Of a stretch of 64,000 bases of DNA, positions 27,152-35,916 are shown piece after piece. The stretch comes from Pseudomonas cavernicola (GTDB lineage Bacteria > Pseudomonadota > Gammaproteobacteria > Pseudomonadales > Pseudomonadaceae): contig NZ_QYUR01000006.1 in assembly GCF_003596405.1 (NCBI RefSeq), forward strand, positions 930,001-994,000, written 5' to 3'. A model generated the notes under the pieces. The model ran no database searches. It was given only the letters and a program-made list of their open reading frames with translations, and had not been told where the DNA came from. Position numbers and translations under genes: made by a program. How positions within the stretch are numbered: position 1 is the first letter of the stretch; each line of letters opens with the position of its first letter.

Positions 27152-27793
27152 GCTCATCTCTCCAGAGGGGGGGGTGGAACGCCCGATTGGGCCGCTTAAA
27201 GTGGCCGGCAGTATAACCAGCGCCGTCACGCGCTAACAGGGCTGCAAGCTCTGACACGGCGCGGTCTCGGCGGTTCCTGGCCGGCCTGCTCGGGCCGAGG
27301 CTCAGAAGAATGCTCGGCAGCGCTACCGCGCTAGGCTACTGGCGGATGCTGAGGCCCTCCTCACCACGACCACCGCCACGCTGCCGCGGCCGCATAAATC
27401 CCTGCAAGCCAAGCCCGGAGCTCACCAGTCGTCACGCACTCAGCCCGTCGCTAGCCGTTGGCGGCCTGACCGACGGAAGAAGAAAAGTCACGTTAAAAAA
27501 GCGACTTTGCCGATTTCGCCGTTATAATCGCGCCCCGATTATAAGGACGTCTCCTGATCGGGCCTCGCAGTTACTCTGATGTGCTCAGCATCAGCCCGCA
27601 CCGCCCCAGAGAGTCGCCCCCTTCGTGTTGCCTTTTCCGGCTCCGCCTGTCACGCAAAACGTCTGGCAACTCTGCAGCGTATTGCCCATCAGGTATTAGC
27701 AGCGCGCCGGTGGCACATGAGCTTTTGAGGTTCACGACTCCAAAAGAGCGTGAAAAAACGGTTTTCACTACTTCACAAGAGTGTGGCGAGCAA
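27152..27793 (+). other. Long 5' region of mqo
   Basis: About 640 bases without a supported gene, between the divergent lipoprotein and mqo. The first half is GC-rich without visible structure. Around 27520 AT-rich sequence appears with TATAAT at 27523-27528, a plausible -10, though no good -35 is seen at 17 bases. If used, it gives an mqo leader of about 260 nt. Confidence 0.4.
27522..27544. promoter_or_regulatory. 9-bp perfect dyad over a -10-like hexamer
   Basis: TTATAATCG (27522-27530), spacer CGCCC, CGATTATAA (27536-27544). The left arm contains TATAAT, so a protein bound here would block or shape the presumed mqo promoter. No known regulator consensus is recognised. Confidence 0.4.
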
Positions 27794-29311
27794 ATGGCGC
27801 AAAACGATTACGAGGCTGTCGATGTGGTGCTGGTTGGAGCCGGCATCATGAGTGCGACACTGGCCGTGCTGTTGAAAGAGCTCGACCCCAGCATCAAGCT
27901 GGAAGTCGTTGAGTTGCAAGATTCGGGGGCTATCGAGAGCTCCAACCCTTGGAACAACGCCGGTACCGGGCATGCCGGGCTGTGCGAGCTGAACTACACG
28001 CCGGAAGCCGCGGACGGCTCCATCGACATCAAGAAGGCAGTCAGCATCAACACCCAGTTCGAGGTGTCGAAGCAGTTCTGGACCTATCTGATCGAGCAAG
28101 GCACCTTCGGCTCGCCGAAAACCTTCATCAACCCGATACCGCATCTGAGCTTCGTGCAAGGCGACGAGGGCATCGCCTTCCTCAAGACGCGTTTCGCGGC
28201 GATGATCAAGCACCATGCCTTCGCCGACATGGAGTACACGGAAGACAAGACCACAATGGCCGAGTGGATGCCGTTGATGATGCCCGGCCGCCCAGCCGAT
28301 GAGCCGGTTGCGGCCACCCGCGTTCTCGCTGGAACCGACGTCAACTTTGGCGCCCTGACCACGCAACTGCTCAGGTATCTGGCCAACAAGTCGGACTGCC
28401 AGGTCAAATACAACAAGAAAGTCACTGGCCTGCAGCGCACCGACAGTGGTTGGCGCGTCAGCATCAAGGACACTCAGAGCGGCAACCTGCGTGAAGTGAA
28501 TTCGCGCTTCGTCTTCCTCGGCGCAGGCGGCGGTGCCCTGCCGCTGCTGCAGATGTCCGGCATTCCAGAAGGCAAAGGCTTTGGTGGCTTCCCGGTCAGT
28601 GGCCAGTGGCTGCGTTGCGATGATCCAGAAGTCGTCAAACAACATGAGGCCAAGGTTTACAGCCAGGCTGCGGTTGGCTCGCCGCCGATGTCGGTACCGC
28701 ATCTGGATACCCGTGTGGTGGATGGCAAGAAGTCCCTGCTGTTCGGGCCGTATGCCGGTTTCAGCACCAAATTCCTCAAGCACGGCTCTTTCCTCGATCT
28801 GCCGCTGTCGATTCGCCCAAGCAATATCGGCCCGATGCTGGCAGTGGCTCGTGACAATTTCGACCTGACCCGTTATCTGGTCGGCGAAGTGATGCAGTCC
28901 AACGAGCAACGCCTGGACGCGCTACGGCGCTTCTATCCGCAGGCCAACGCTGCCGACTGGCGCCTGGAAGTCGCCGGGCAACGCGTACAGATCATCAAGA
29001 AAGACCCGAAAAAGGGTGGGATCCTGCAGTTCGGCACCGAACTGGTCGCCGCCGAGGACGGCAGCATCGCCGCCCTGCTCGGCGCCTCGCCAGGTGCCTC
29101 GGTGACGGTGTCGATCATGCTGGAACTGATCGAACGCTGCTTTCCTGAGCAGGTGCGCTCTGCGGAATGGGCGGGCAAGCTGAAGAAAATGTTCCCGGCC
29201 CGGGAGAAGGTGCTGGAAGCCGATGCCGCGCTGTACCGTGAAGTCAGCGCGCGCAGTGATGAGCACCTGGAACTGACGGTGAAGAGCAGCGTTCCAGAGG
29301 CTAGCCTCTGA
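27794..29311 (+). CDS. mqo: Malate:quinone oxidoreductase
   Basis: A 505-aa FAD-dependent peripheral membrane enzyme oxidising malate to oxaloacetate and passing electrons to ubiquinone in the TCA cycle. [21 protein letters not shown] is the FAD-binding N-terminus; [20 protein letters not shown] and the C-terminal [19 protein letters not shown] are highly conserved in Mqo. I start at the ATG 27794 ([10 protein letters not shown]), which gives the family length; the in-frame extension upstream is not conserved-looking. The ribosome site is weak. Genome position next to a PA4642-family gene matches the MqoB locus I recall in P. aeruginosa. Confidence 0.95.
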   Translation: MAQNDYEAVDVVLVGAGIMSATLAVLLKELDPSIKLEVVELQDSGAIESSNPWNNAGTGHAGLCELNYTPEAADGSIDIKKAVSINTQFEVSKQFWTYLIEQGTFGSPKTFINPIPHLSFVQGDEGIAFLKTRFAAMIKHHAFADMEYTEDKTTMAEWMPLMMPGRPADEPVAATRVLAGTDVNFGALTTQLLRYLANKSDCQVKYNKKVTGLQRTDSGWRVSIKDTQSGNLREVNSRFVFLGAGGGALPLLQMSGIPEGKGFGGFPVSGQWLRCDDPEVVKQHEAKVYSQAAVGSPPMSVPHLDTRVVDGKKSLLFGPYAGFSTKFLKHGSFLDLPLSIRPSNIGPMLAVARDNFDLTRYLVGEVMQSNEQRLDALRRFYPQANAADWRLEVAGQRVQIIKKDPKKGGILQFGTELVAAEDGSIAALLGASPGASVTVSIMLELIERCFPEQVRSAEWAGKLKKMFPAREKVLEADAALYREVSARSDEHLELTVKSSVPEASL

Positions 29312-29363
29312 GCTCGCTCAGCACTCTAGCCAGCCTCTCCAGCTAGGCTCTCTAGCTAAATAG

Positions 29364-29389
29364 AAACCGCCCCTCGGGGCGGTTTTTTT
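29364..29389. terminator. Terminator after mqo
   Basis: AAACCGCCCC, loop TC, GGGGCGGTTTTTTT, about 50 bases after the mqo stop. It can also act on the convergent VOC gene. Confidence 0.93.
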
Positions 29390-29399
29390 GCGCCTGCGG

Positions 29400-29828
29400 T
29401 TAGGGCAACGAAGTGCCTGGGTCGGCCGCCTCGCAATTAACCATCCAGCCCACGCCGAAGCGATCGGTGAGCATGCCGAAAGCCGATGCCCAAAAGGTTT
29501 TCTGCAACGGCATGCTGACCTGGCCGCCCTCAGCCAGGGCAGCAAAAGCCTGCTCGGCCTGCTCCAGGCTATTGGTGCTGATCGACAGATTGAAACCGTT
29601 GAACGCCTGGACGCCTGAGCACATTCCGTCCGACGCCATCACCTGGCTGCCGCCAATCTGCAGATTGGCGTGCATCACTTTGTCCGGGTCCACCTGTGGC
29701 CCGCCCCCTTGCTCCGGCGCATCCTTGTAGCGCAAGAGTAAAGTGACTTTCGCGCCCAGCGCCTGGGTATAGAACTGCAAGGCCTCATCACACCGGCCGT
29801 TGAAGAACAGATAGGGTTCGATTCGCAT
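29400..29828 (-). CDS. VOC superfamily protein (PhnB/YjdN-like)
   Basis: A 142-aa protein of the glyoxalase/bleomycin-resistance fold. MRIEPYLFFNGRCDEALQFYTQALGAKV and the C-terminal FWASAFGMLTDRFGVGWMVNCE are typical of the PhnB/YjdN branch. Two beta-alpha-beta-beta-beta repeats are apparent. Members lack a proven reaction; some bind metal. It is a single gene between two terminators, so it has its own promoter. Confidence 0.87.
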   Translation of the reverse strand: MRIEPYLFFNGRCDEALQFYTQALGAKVTLLLRYKDAPEQGGGPQVDPDKVMHANLQIGGSQVMASDGMCSGVQAFNGFNLSISTNSLEQAEQAFAALAEGGQVSMPLQKTFWASAFGMLTDRFGVGWMVNCEAADPGTSLP

Positions 29829-29897
29829 GCTTGCCTCCGAAGCAAATGGCTGTTGCTGGAAGGCTCAGTGTAGAAAAGCGCAGCACACCGCGAAGAC

Positions 29898-29930
29898 AAA
29901 AAAGCCCGCTGTTTGACGAGCGGGCTTTTT
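29898..29930 (-). terminator. Terminator after PA4642-family gene
   Basis: AAAAAAGCCCGCT, loop GTTTGACG, AGCGGGCTTTTT, a dozen bases past the stop of the minus-strand gene at 29943. Confidence 0.9.
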
Positions 29931-29942
29931 GCGCCAGATCGA

Positions 29943-30230
29943 TCAGCCGCGGGCGGCTTTGATCGCCTCGATGTAGGGCTCAGCCTGGCGCTGATCCTGA
30001 ATCAGCGCGATAAAGTCCTGGCCCTGCGCATTCTTGGCATTCAGGTCGTAGCCGGCCGCCACGAAGAAACCAATAAAACGTTCGAAATCGTCGATACGCA
30101 GGCCGCGGTACGCCTTGACCAGCTTGTGCAGGGACGCAGGCGTGTCGTCGCCCGGCTCCACGTCGAGGAACAGCTTGATCGGCTCATCACCAATCTCTTC
30201 GCCAATCACCTGCTTCTTGTCTTTACGCAT
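29943..30230 (-). CDS. PA4642-family protein
   Basis: A 95-aa soluble protein MRKDKKQVIGEEIGDEPIKLFLDVEPG... with a helical C-terminus (LRIDDFERFIGFFVAAGYDLNAKNAQGQDFIALIQ). The sequence matches the pseudomonad PA4642 family, which has no known function. The repeat-like GYDLNAKNAQGQD resembles one ankyrin unit. It lies beside mqo as in P. aeruginosa (recalled). It probably shares no transcript with the VOC gene, since a terminator separates them. Confidence 0.83.
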   Translation of the reverse strand: MRKDKKQVIGEEIGDEPIKLFLDVEPGDDTPASLHKLVKAYRGLRIDDFERFIGFFVAAGYDLNAKNAQGQDFIALIQDQRQAEPYIEAIKAARG

Positions 30231-30303
30231 CGTTCACTTCTCTTGACGTAGTGGGGACCAGACATCGCCGGGCCGGCAGTTTACCCCTGCCATGCCCTGG
30301 CGC

Positions 30304-30792
30304 TCAACGCGCGCGCTGCGCGCCGGTATGCAGGTCGGCCCAGACGTGCCCATTCGAATAGCTGAGGAACTGGCAATACACCGTGCCGGTGCGCAACAAA
30401 TCGAGCAACACGCTGTACTGTGCCAATGGGTAGTTCAGGCTGAGCACGCGGGTTTTCGCGTCGTAACTGGGCTTTTTCAGGCTTTTGCCCTCAGCCTCGA
30501 AGTGAATCAGCACCTGGCTGACATTCGCCCCCTGACTGAGGGGCTTGCCTTTCAAACGCAGCAACACCGGTGAGGTAATCGGAATCGGCTGCTGGCTGGA
30601 CTCCCGCTGGCTGCCGACCACCACGGCGTATTCGGTGATTTGAATCAGCTGTTGTTGCTCGGGCTGCTCCTGACGCAAGGCGAGATCATCCGGTGGCAGG
30701 AACTGAGCGTGCAACGGTGGCGCGGCGGTGGCAGACAGTGGCAGGCTGCAGGCCAACAGCAACCACGCAATGCAACGGATACGGACAAGCAT
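30304..30792 (-). CDS. Exported protein of unknown function
   Basis: A 162-aa protein with a signal peptide (MLVRIRCIAWLLLACSLPLSATA, cleavage near ATA-APP). The mature chain is mixed alpha/beta with no recognised motif and one cysteine late in the sequence (VYCQFLSYS). It probably resides in the periplasm. It is 73 bases upstream of the PA4642-family gene on the same strand, so the two may be co-transcribed. It resembles what I recall of the PA4643 position, but no domain is assigned. Confidence 0.7.
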   Translation of the reverse strand: MLVRIRCIAWLLLACSLPLSATAAPPLHAQFLPPDDLALRQEQPEQQQLIQITEYAVVVGSQRESSQQPIPITSPVLLRLKGKPLSQGANVSQVLIHFEAEGKSLKKPSYDAKTRVLSLNYPLAQYSVLLDLLRTGTVYCQFLSYSNGHVWADLHTGAQRAR

Positions 30793-30917
30793 CGGTAACT
30801 CCGGGAAAAATCAGCGAGCCACTCTAGCATGCGACTTTACAGCTCCGACAGACGACTTAGGTCAGCCCCGTCAAGAGCCTGCGCCCCTATACTCCTGGCA
30901 ATTCCCGCGGAGCCCAT

Positions 30918-32673
30918 ATGGCATTTTCCTTACCCCCGCTGTTCGCTGCCTGGCGTCAGGCCCGGCGCGCCGGTTACTCATGGAAGGCCCTACGCGGCGA
31001 CCTCAGCGCCGGGGTAACGGTCGGAATCATCGCCATCCCGCTGGCCCATGGCCCTGGCGATTGCCGTCGGCGTGGCGCCGCAGCACGGGCTGTATACGGT
31101 GCTGATCGCCGCGCCCTTGATCGCGCTCACCGGCGGCTCGCGCTTCAATGTCTCCGGACCGACAGCTGCCTTCGTGGTGATCCTGCTACCGATCACGCAA
31201 CAGTTCGGGCTTGGCGGCTTGCTCCTCTGCACGCTACTGGCCGGGCTGATCATGGTTGCCATGGGCTTGGTGCGGGCCGGCCGAGTGATTCAGTACATCC
31301 CCTACCCCGTGACGCTGGGTTTTACCGCCGGCATCGGCATCGTCATCGCCACCTTGCAGCTGAAGGATCTATTTGGCCTCAGCCTGAGCAGCCAACCGCA
31401 GAACTATGTGGAGCAACTCGGTCTACTGGTGCGGGCGCTACCCAGTATCCAGTTCGGCGATACCCTGGTCGCGCTAGCCTGCTTGGTGGTGCTGATCCTC
31501 TGGCCGCGCTGGGTGCCCAAGGTACCCGGGCATCTCGTGGCCTTGGCCGCCGGTGCCTTGCTGGGGGTGGCGCTGGAGCGTTTTGGCGTGCAGGTAGCGA
31601 CGCTCGGCGAACGCTTCAGCTACCTGCTGGACGGCATCCGGCATCCTGGTATCCCACCGTTTCTGCCGAGTTTGGCCTGGCCCTGGCAACTGCCCGGGGC
31701 GGATGGCGCGCCGTTGCCACTGTCGTTCGAGCTGATCCGCCAACTACTCGCCCCGGCGTTTGCCATCGCCATGCTCGGCGCCATCGAATCACTGCTCTGC
31801 GCGGTGGTCGCTGACGGCATGACCGGTAGCAAGCACGACCCGAATGCCGAGCTGATCGGCCAGGGCCTGGGCAATCTAGTCGCGCCGCTGTTTGGCGGGA
31901 TCACCGCCACCGCCGCGATCGCCCGCAGCGCCGCCAATGTACGCGCCGGGGCCTTCTCTCCACTGGCAGCGATCATTCATGCCAGCGTGGTACTTGTCGC
32001 CATCCTGCTGCTAGCGCCCTTATTCAGCTACCTGCCGATGGCGGCGCTGGCCGCATTGCTGCTGATCGTCGCGTGGAACATGAGTGAGCCCAGACATGTC
32101 TTGCATGTCCTGCGCATTGCCCCGCGCAGCGACGTGCTGGTGCTGCTGACCTGCGTGATTCTCACCGTCTTGTTCGACATGGTGCTGGCGGTGGGTGTCG
32201 GTCTGCTGCTCGCGGCCGGGCTATTCATCAAGCGCATGAGCGATCTGACCGACACCGAGCCCTTGCCCAAGCATTTCCATCAAGCACTGCACGATCTGCC
32301 AGAGCACATCTTGGCCTACGCCATTCGTGGCCCGTTGTTCTTCGGCGCCGCTGAAAAAGCGCTAAACGTGCTGCGCCGCTTTACCCCTGGGGTGCGGGTG
32401 GTGATCGTCGAAATGAGCGCGGTGCCGATGCTGGACATGACCGCCCTGGCCGCGCTGGACAATGTGCTGCGTGATTATCGCCACCAAGGTATCGGCCTGG
32501 TGCTGGTCGGCACTTCGCCGCGGGTGCGCTTGAAATTACGCCGCGCGGGGATACACCGCGTCCAGGGGCAGTTGGCGTATGTGCAGGATCTGCAGCAGGC
32601 GCGGGAGAAAGCGCTGCGTTGGTTGGCAGAAGGGTCATCTGACGGAGCGCGCCCTGCTCGCGATCAGGTTTAA
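30918..32673 (+). pseudogene. SulP-family anion transporter, single-base frameshift
   Basis: The N-terminus reads MAFSLPPLFAAWRQARRAG...LRGDLSAGVTVGIIAIPLA in one frame and continues as MALAIAVGVAPQHGLYTVL... in the next, exactly where SulP proteins read '...IPLAMALAIA.GV.P..GLYT'. One extra C in the run at 31045-31047 causes the shift. Restored, it would be about 584 aa with ten or more helices and a C-terminal STAS domain (HILAYAIRGPLFFGAAEKAL...). SulP proteins carry sulfate, bicarbonate or dicarboxylates. Everything downstream of the shift is intact (541 codons), so the loss is recent, a sequencing error, or the protein restarts at the ATG 31048. Confidence 0.85.
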
Positions 32674-32766
32674 GCTCGGCACACAATCATTCGCGAACAG
32701 AGCCCGCGCCTACAGGTCAGCAGTGGCCCACCGATAAGGGCATCGGCAGTGCCACAGGAAACTGAC

Positions 32767-33243
32767 TTAATCGTCGAACTGCGCACGCATCCAGGCCTGG
32801 TAGTCGGCAACCCCGACCTCGCCCTCGCGTGGTGCCCATTCTGCCTGCTCCCCGGCGCCAACCGCCTTATACGGGCCGGCCTTGCATTCAAACAGCAGGC
32901 TGTCGTCCTCGAGCACCACCAAGGCATGGAACACCCCGGGCGGCAGGTCCACGCCCACGCAGTCGCCCCCCGCCTCCAGCACACGCTTGGCCAGCACCTC
33001 GCCGCTGTCGCTGAAGATCAACAGCCCCAGACGCCCCTTGAGCACCAGCAAGGCTTCGGCTTTATCGGCCGAGAGATGGCGATGCGGCGGAATATAGGTG
33101 TGTGACTGCAAGCCGATCGCCATGCGATGGCAGGGTTCTTCCATCTGATGGAAGTTATGGTGCTGACGGCCACGGGGGTTGGCCGCGGCTTTCTCCGCCA
33201 GTTCGGTGAACAGCTCCCGGTCGATAAAGCGTGGCTCAGTCAT
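32767..33243 (-). CDS. WbuC-family cupin metalloprotein
   Basis: A 158-aa cupin. NFHQMEEPCHRMAIGLQSHTYIPPHRH carries the first cupin motif with His ligands, and DLPPGVFHALVVLEDDSLLFECKAGPY the second. It matches the WbuC-type family named after a gene in O-antigen clusters; no reaction is established. It starts three bases after the hpt stop, a tight two-gene operon with hpt, an arrangement also recalled in other pseudomonads. Confidence 0.87.
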   Translation of the reverse strand: MTEPRFIDRELFTELAEKAAANPRGRQHHNFHQMEEPCHRMAIGLQSHTYIPPHRHLSADKAEALLVLKGRLGLLIFSDSGEVLAKRVLEAGGDCVGVDLPPGVFHALVVLEDDSLLFECKAGPYKAVGAGEQAEWAPREGEVGVADYQAWMRAQFDD

Positions 33244-33246
33244 GCT

Positions 33247-33804
33247 TTACAGGCCTTTTACTGCATAGATGCCTGGGGCATTGCGCCAGTAGCCCTTGTA
33301 GTCCATGCCGTAACCGAAGATGTAACGGTCGACACAAGGCAGACCGACATAGTTGGCTTTCAGGTCCGGGCGCGCTTTGCGGTCGTGGGTTTTGTCGATC
33401 AGCACGGCAATATGCACGCTGGAGGCACCGGCGTGGCGGCAAAAATCGACGATCGCGCCGAGGGTGTGCCCTTCATCGAGAATGTCGTCGATGATCAGTA
33501 CATCGCGGTCGATAAAGGAGACTTCCGGCTTGGCCTTCCAGAACAGATCGCCGCCGCGGGTTTCATTGTGATAACGAGTCGCGTGCAGGTAGGACAGTTC
33601 CAGCGGGAAATTCAGCTTCGGCAACAGTTTGCCGGAGAAGATCAGGCCTCCGTTCATCACGCAGAACACCACCGGATTGCGCTCAGCCAGTTCAGCGTTG
33701 ATCGACACGGCCACGCTATCGATCGCGGCTTCTACTTCAGTTTCGTTGTACAGGCAGTCGGCTTGCGCCATGACTTGACGAATGTGCGCGAGATCGACGG
33801 ACAT
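33247..33804 (-). CDS. hpt: Hypoxanthine-guanine phosphoribosyltransferase
   Basis: A 185-aa type I phosphoribosyltransferase from the ATG at 33804 (MSVDLAHIRQVMAQADC). The PRPP-binding loop VLIIDDILDEGHT is near residue 105, VMNGGLIFSGKLL near 50, and the purine-binding C-terminal VDRYIFGYGMDYKGYWRN near 160. It salvages hypoxanthine and guanine to IMP and GMP. It is the first gene of an operon with the wbuC-like gene and is divergent from upp, so two salvage units for purines and pyrimidines share one intergenic region. Confidence 0.95.
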   Translation of the reverse strand: MSVDLAHIRQVMAQADCLYNETEVEAAIDSVAVSINAELAERNPVVFCVMNGGLIFSGKLLPKLNFPLELSYLHATRYHNETRGGDLFWKAKPEVSFIDRDVLIIDDILDEGHTLGAIVDFCRHAGASSVHIAVLIDKTHDRKARPDLKANYVGLPCVDRYIFGYGMDYKGYWRNAPGIYAVKGL

Positions 33805-33966
33805 GTGCGCTCCAAGTAGGGAGGTTCGAAGAAAAGCCGGCAAAGGTACGCATCCGTCCCGATCTGAGCAAGCCTTTATGGACGAATGCCAAGCATCGAT
33901 AACCGCAGCCAGGCGGGATGGATTATTCTAAACCGGTTTTTTGCCCGCCGCCGGAGCCTATCCCCC

Positions 33967-34605
33967 ATGCCCATCCGTGAAATCCGCCACCCGCTGATCC
34001 GCCACAAACTCGGCCTGATGCGCCGCGCCGATATCAGCACGAAGAATTTCCGCGAACTGGCTCAGGAAGTGGGCGCCCTGCTCACCTACGAGGCCACGCA
34101 AGACCTGCCCCTGGAAAGCTATGCCATCGAAGGGTGGTGCGGCAGCGTGCAGGTGGAAAAGATCGCCGGCAAGAAGATCACCGTGGTACCGATCCTGCGC
34201 GCCGGCATCGGCATGCTGGATGGCGTGCTCAGCCTGATTCCCGGTGCCAAGGTCAGCGCCGTGGGCGTCGCGCGCAATGAAGAAACCCTGGAAGCGCACA
34301 CCTATCTGGAAAAACTGGTTCCCGAGATCGACGAGCGCCTGGCGCTGATCGTCGACCCGATGCTGGCCACCGGCGGCTCGATGGTTGCCACCATCAACCT
34401 GCTGAAGAAGGCCGGCTGCAAGGAGATCCGCGCGATGGTGCTGGTCGCCGCACCCGAGGGCATCAAGGCGGTCGAAGACGCCCACCCGGATGTGATGATC
34501 TTCACCGCCTCCATCGACCAGCGTCTGAACGAACACGGCTACATCATTCCCGGTCTGGGCGATGCCGGCGACAAGATTTTCGGCACCAAGCAAAAGGACG
34601 CGTAA
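33967..34605 (+). CDS. upp: Uracil phosphoribosyltransferase
   Basis: A 212-aa enzyme starting [19 protein letters not shown]. The PRPP loop [15 protein letters not shown] is near residue 131 and the uracil-binding [13 protein letters not shown] near 193. It converts uracil and PRPP to UMP. The uraA start lies two bases after its stop, so uptake and salvage of uracil form one operon. Confidence 0.96.
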   Translation: MPIREIRHPLIRHKLGLMRRADISTKNFRELAQEVGALLTYEATQDLPLESYAIEGWCGSVQVEKIAGKKITVVPILRAGIGMLDGVLSLIPGAKVSAVGVARNEETLEAHTYLEKLVPEIDERLALIVDPMLATGGSMVATINLLKKAGCKEIRAMVLVAAPEGIKAVEDAHPDVMIFTASIDQRLNEHGYIIPGLGDAGDKIFGTKQKDA

Positions 34606-34607
34606 GC

Positions 34608-35882
34608 ATGCAGGATGAATTCCACGACCCGCTCTGGCGGCAGGTCCTGTCGGGTGCGCAGATGCTCTTCGTCGCCTTCGGCGCGCTGGTCTTGATGCCG
34701 CTGATCATCGGCCTCGACCCGAATGTCGCACTGTTCACGGCGGGCCTTGGGACAATCCTGTTCCAAGTCGTCACCGGGCGGCAGGTGCCGGTCTTCCTAG
34801 CCTCCAGCTTCGCCTTCATCACCCCGATCATTCTCGCCAAGGGCCAGTTCGGCCTGGCCGAGACCATGGGCGGCATCGTCGCGGCGGGCTTCGTCTATAC
34901 CTTCCTCGGCCTCGCGGTGAAGATCAAAGGCACCGGCTTTATCGACCGCCTGCTGCCACCGGTCGTCATCGGCCCAGTGATCATCTCCATCGGCCTGGCC
35001 ATGGCGCCGATCGCCGCCAATATGGCGATGGGTAAAAGTGGTGACGGCACCGAGCTGATCCCTTACCGCACCGCCATGCTGATCTCGATGCCGGCGTTGC
35101 TGACCACGCTGATCGTCGCGGTGTTCGGCCGTGGCATCTTCCGCCTGGTGCCGATCATCTCCGGCGTACTGGTCGGTTTCGCGCTGTCGTTCTTCTTCGG
35201 CGTGGTCGATAGCGTCGCCATCATCGCGGCGCCCTGGCTGGAGCTGCCGAAGTTCACCGCGCCGGCGTTCAACTGGCAGGCGATTCTATTTATCGTGCCG
35301 GTCGCTCTGGCGCCGGCCATCGAACACATCGGCGGGGTGATCGCGGTCGGCAGCGTGACCGGCCGTGATTACCTGAAAAAACCCGGCCTGCACCGCACCC
35401 TGCTCGGCGACGGTATCGCCACCTCGGTCGCCGGCCTGTTCGGCGGTCCACCGAACACCACCTACGCCGAGGTGACCGGCGCAGTGATGCTGACCAAGAA
35501 CTACAACCCGAAAATCATGACCTGGGCGGCGATCTTCGCTATCACCCTGGCCTTTATCGGCAAGTTCGGTGCGCTGCTGCAAAGCATCCCGGTGCCGGTG
35601 ATGGGCGGCATTCTCTGCCTGCTGTTCGGCTCCATCGCCGCAGTCGGGATGAACACCCTGATCCGCCATAAGGTCGACCTGGCCGAAGCGCGCAATCTGG
35701 TGATCGTCTCCGTGACGCTGGTGTTCGGCATTGGCGGTGTATTGATCGGCACCGGCACCGGGCCGGACGACTTCGGCCTGAAAGGCATCGCCCTCTGCGC
35801 CATCGTCGCCATCGGCCTCAACCTGCTGTTGCCGGGCAATGACAGCTGGAAGAACAAGGCTCTCGACGAGCACAAGCTCTGA
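34608..35882 (+). CDS. uraA: Uracil permease
   Basis: A 424-aa NCS2-family proton:uracil symporter with 12-14 hydrophobic segments. The TM3 motif FLASSFAFITPI and the TM8-TM10 signature (AIEHIGGVIAVGSVTGRDYLKKPGLHRTLLGDGIATSVAGLFGGPPNTTYAEVTG) with substrate-binding Glu are intact. It is directly downstream of upp in the same operon. Its own terminator has been split by an IS1182-family insertion 35 bases after the stop codon, so read-through is now limited by hairpins inside the insertion sequence. Confidence 0.95.
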   Translation: MQDEFHDPLWRQVLSGAQMLFVAFGALVLMPLIIGLDPNVALFTAGLGTILFQVVTGRQVPVFLASSFAFITPIILAKGQFGLAETMGGIVAAGFVYTFLGLAVKIKGTGFIDRLLPPVVIGPVIISIGLAMAPIAANMAMGKSGDGTELIPYRTAMLISMPALLTTLIVAVFGRGIFRLVPIISGVLVGFALSFFFGVVDSVAIIAAPWLELPKFTAPAFNWQAILFIVPVALAPAIEHIGGVIAVGSVTGRDYLKKPGLHRTLLGDGIATSVAGLFGGPPNTTYAEVTGAVMLTKNYNPKIMTWAAIFAITLAFIGKFGALLQSIPVPVMGGILCLLFGSIAAVGMNTLIRHKVDLAEARNLVIVSVTLVFGIGGVLIGTGTGPDDFGLKGIALCAIVAIGLNLLLPGNDSWKNKALDEHKL

Positions 35883-35916
35883 TCTTCCAAGCATTAAAAA
35901 GCCCCGCAATTCAGAT

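Noticed and set aside
27773..28909. Minus-strand frame (378 codons) opposite mqo
   Set aside because: Antisense to conserved Mqo blocks and without a ribosome site or recognisable motif.
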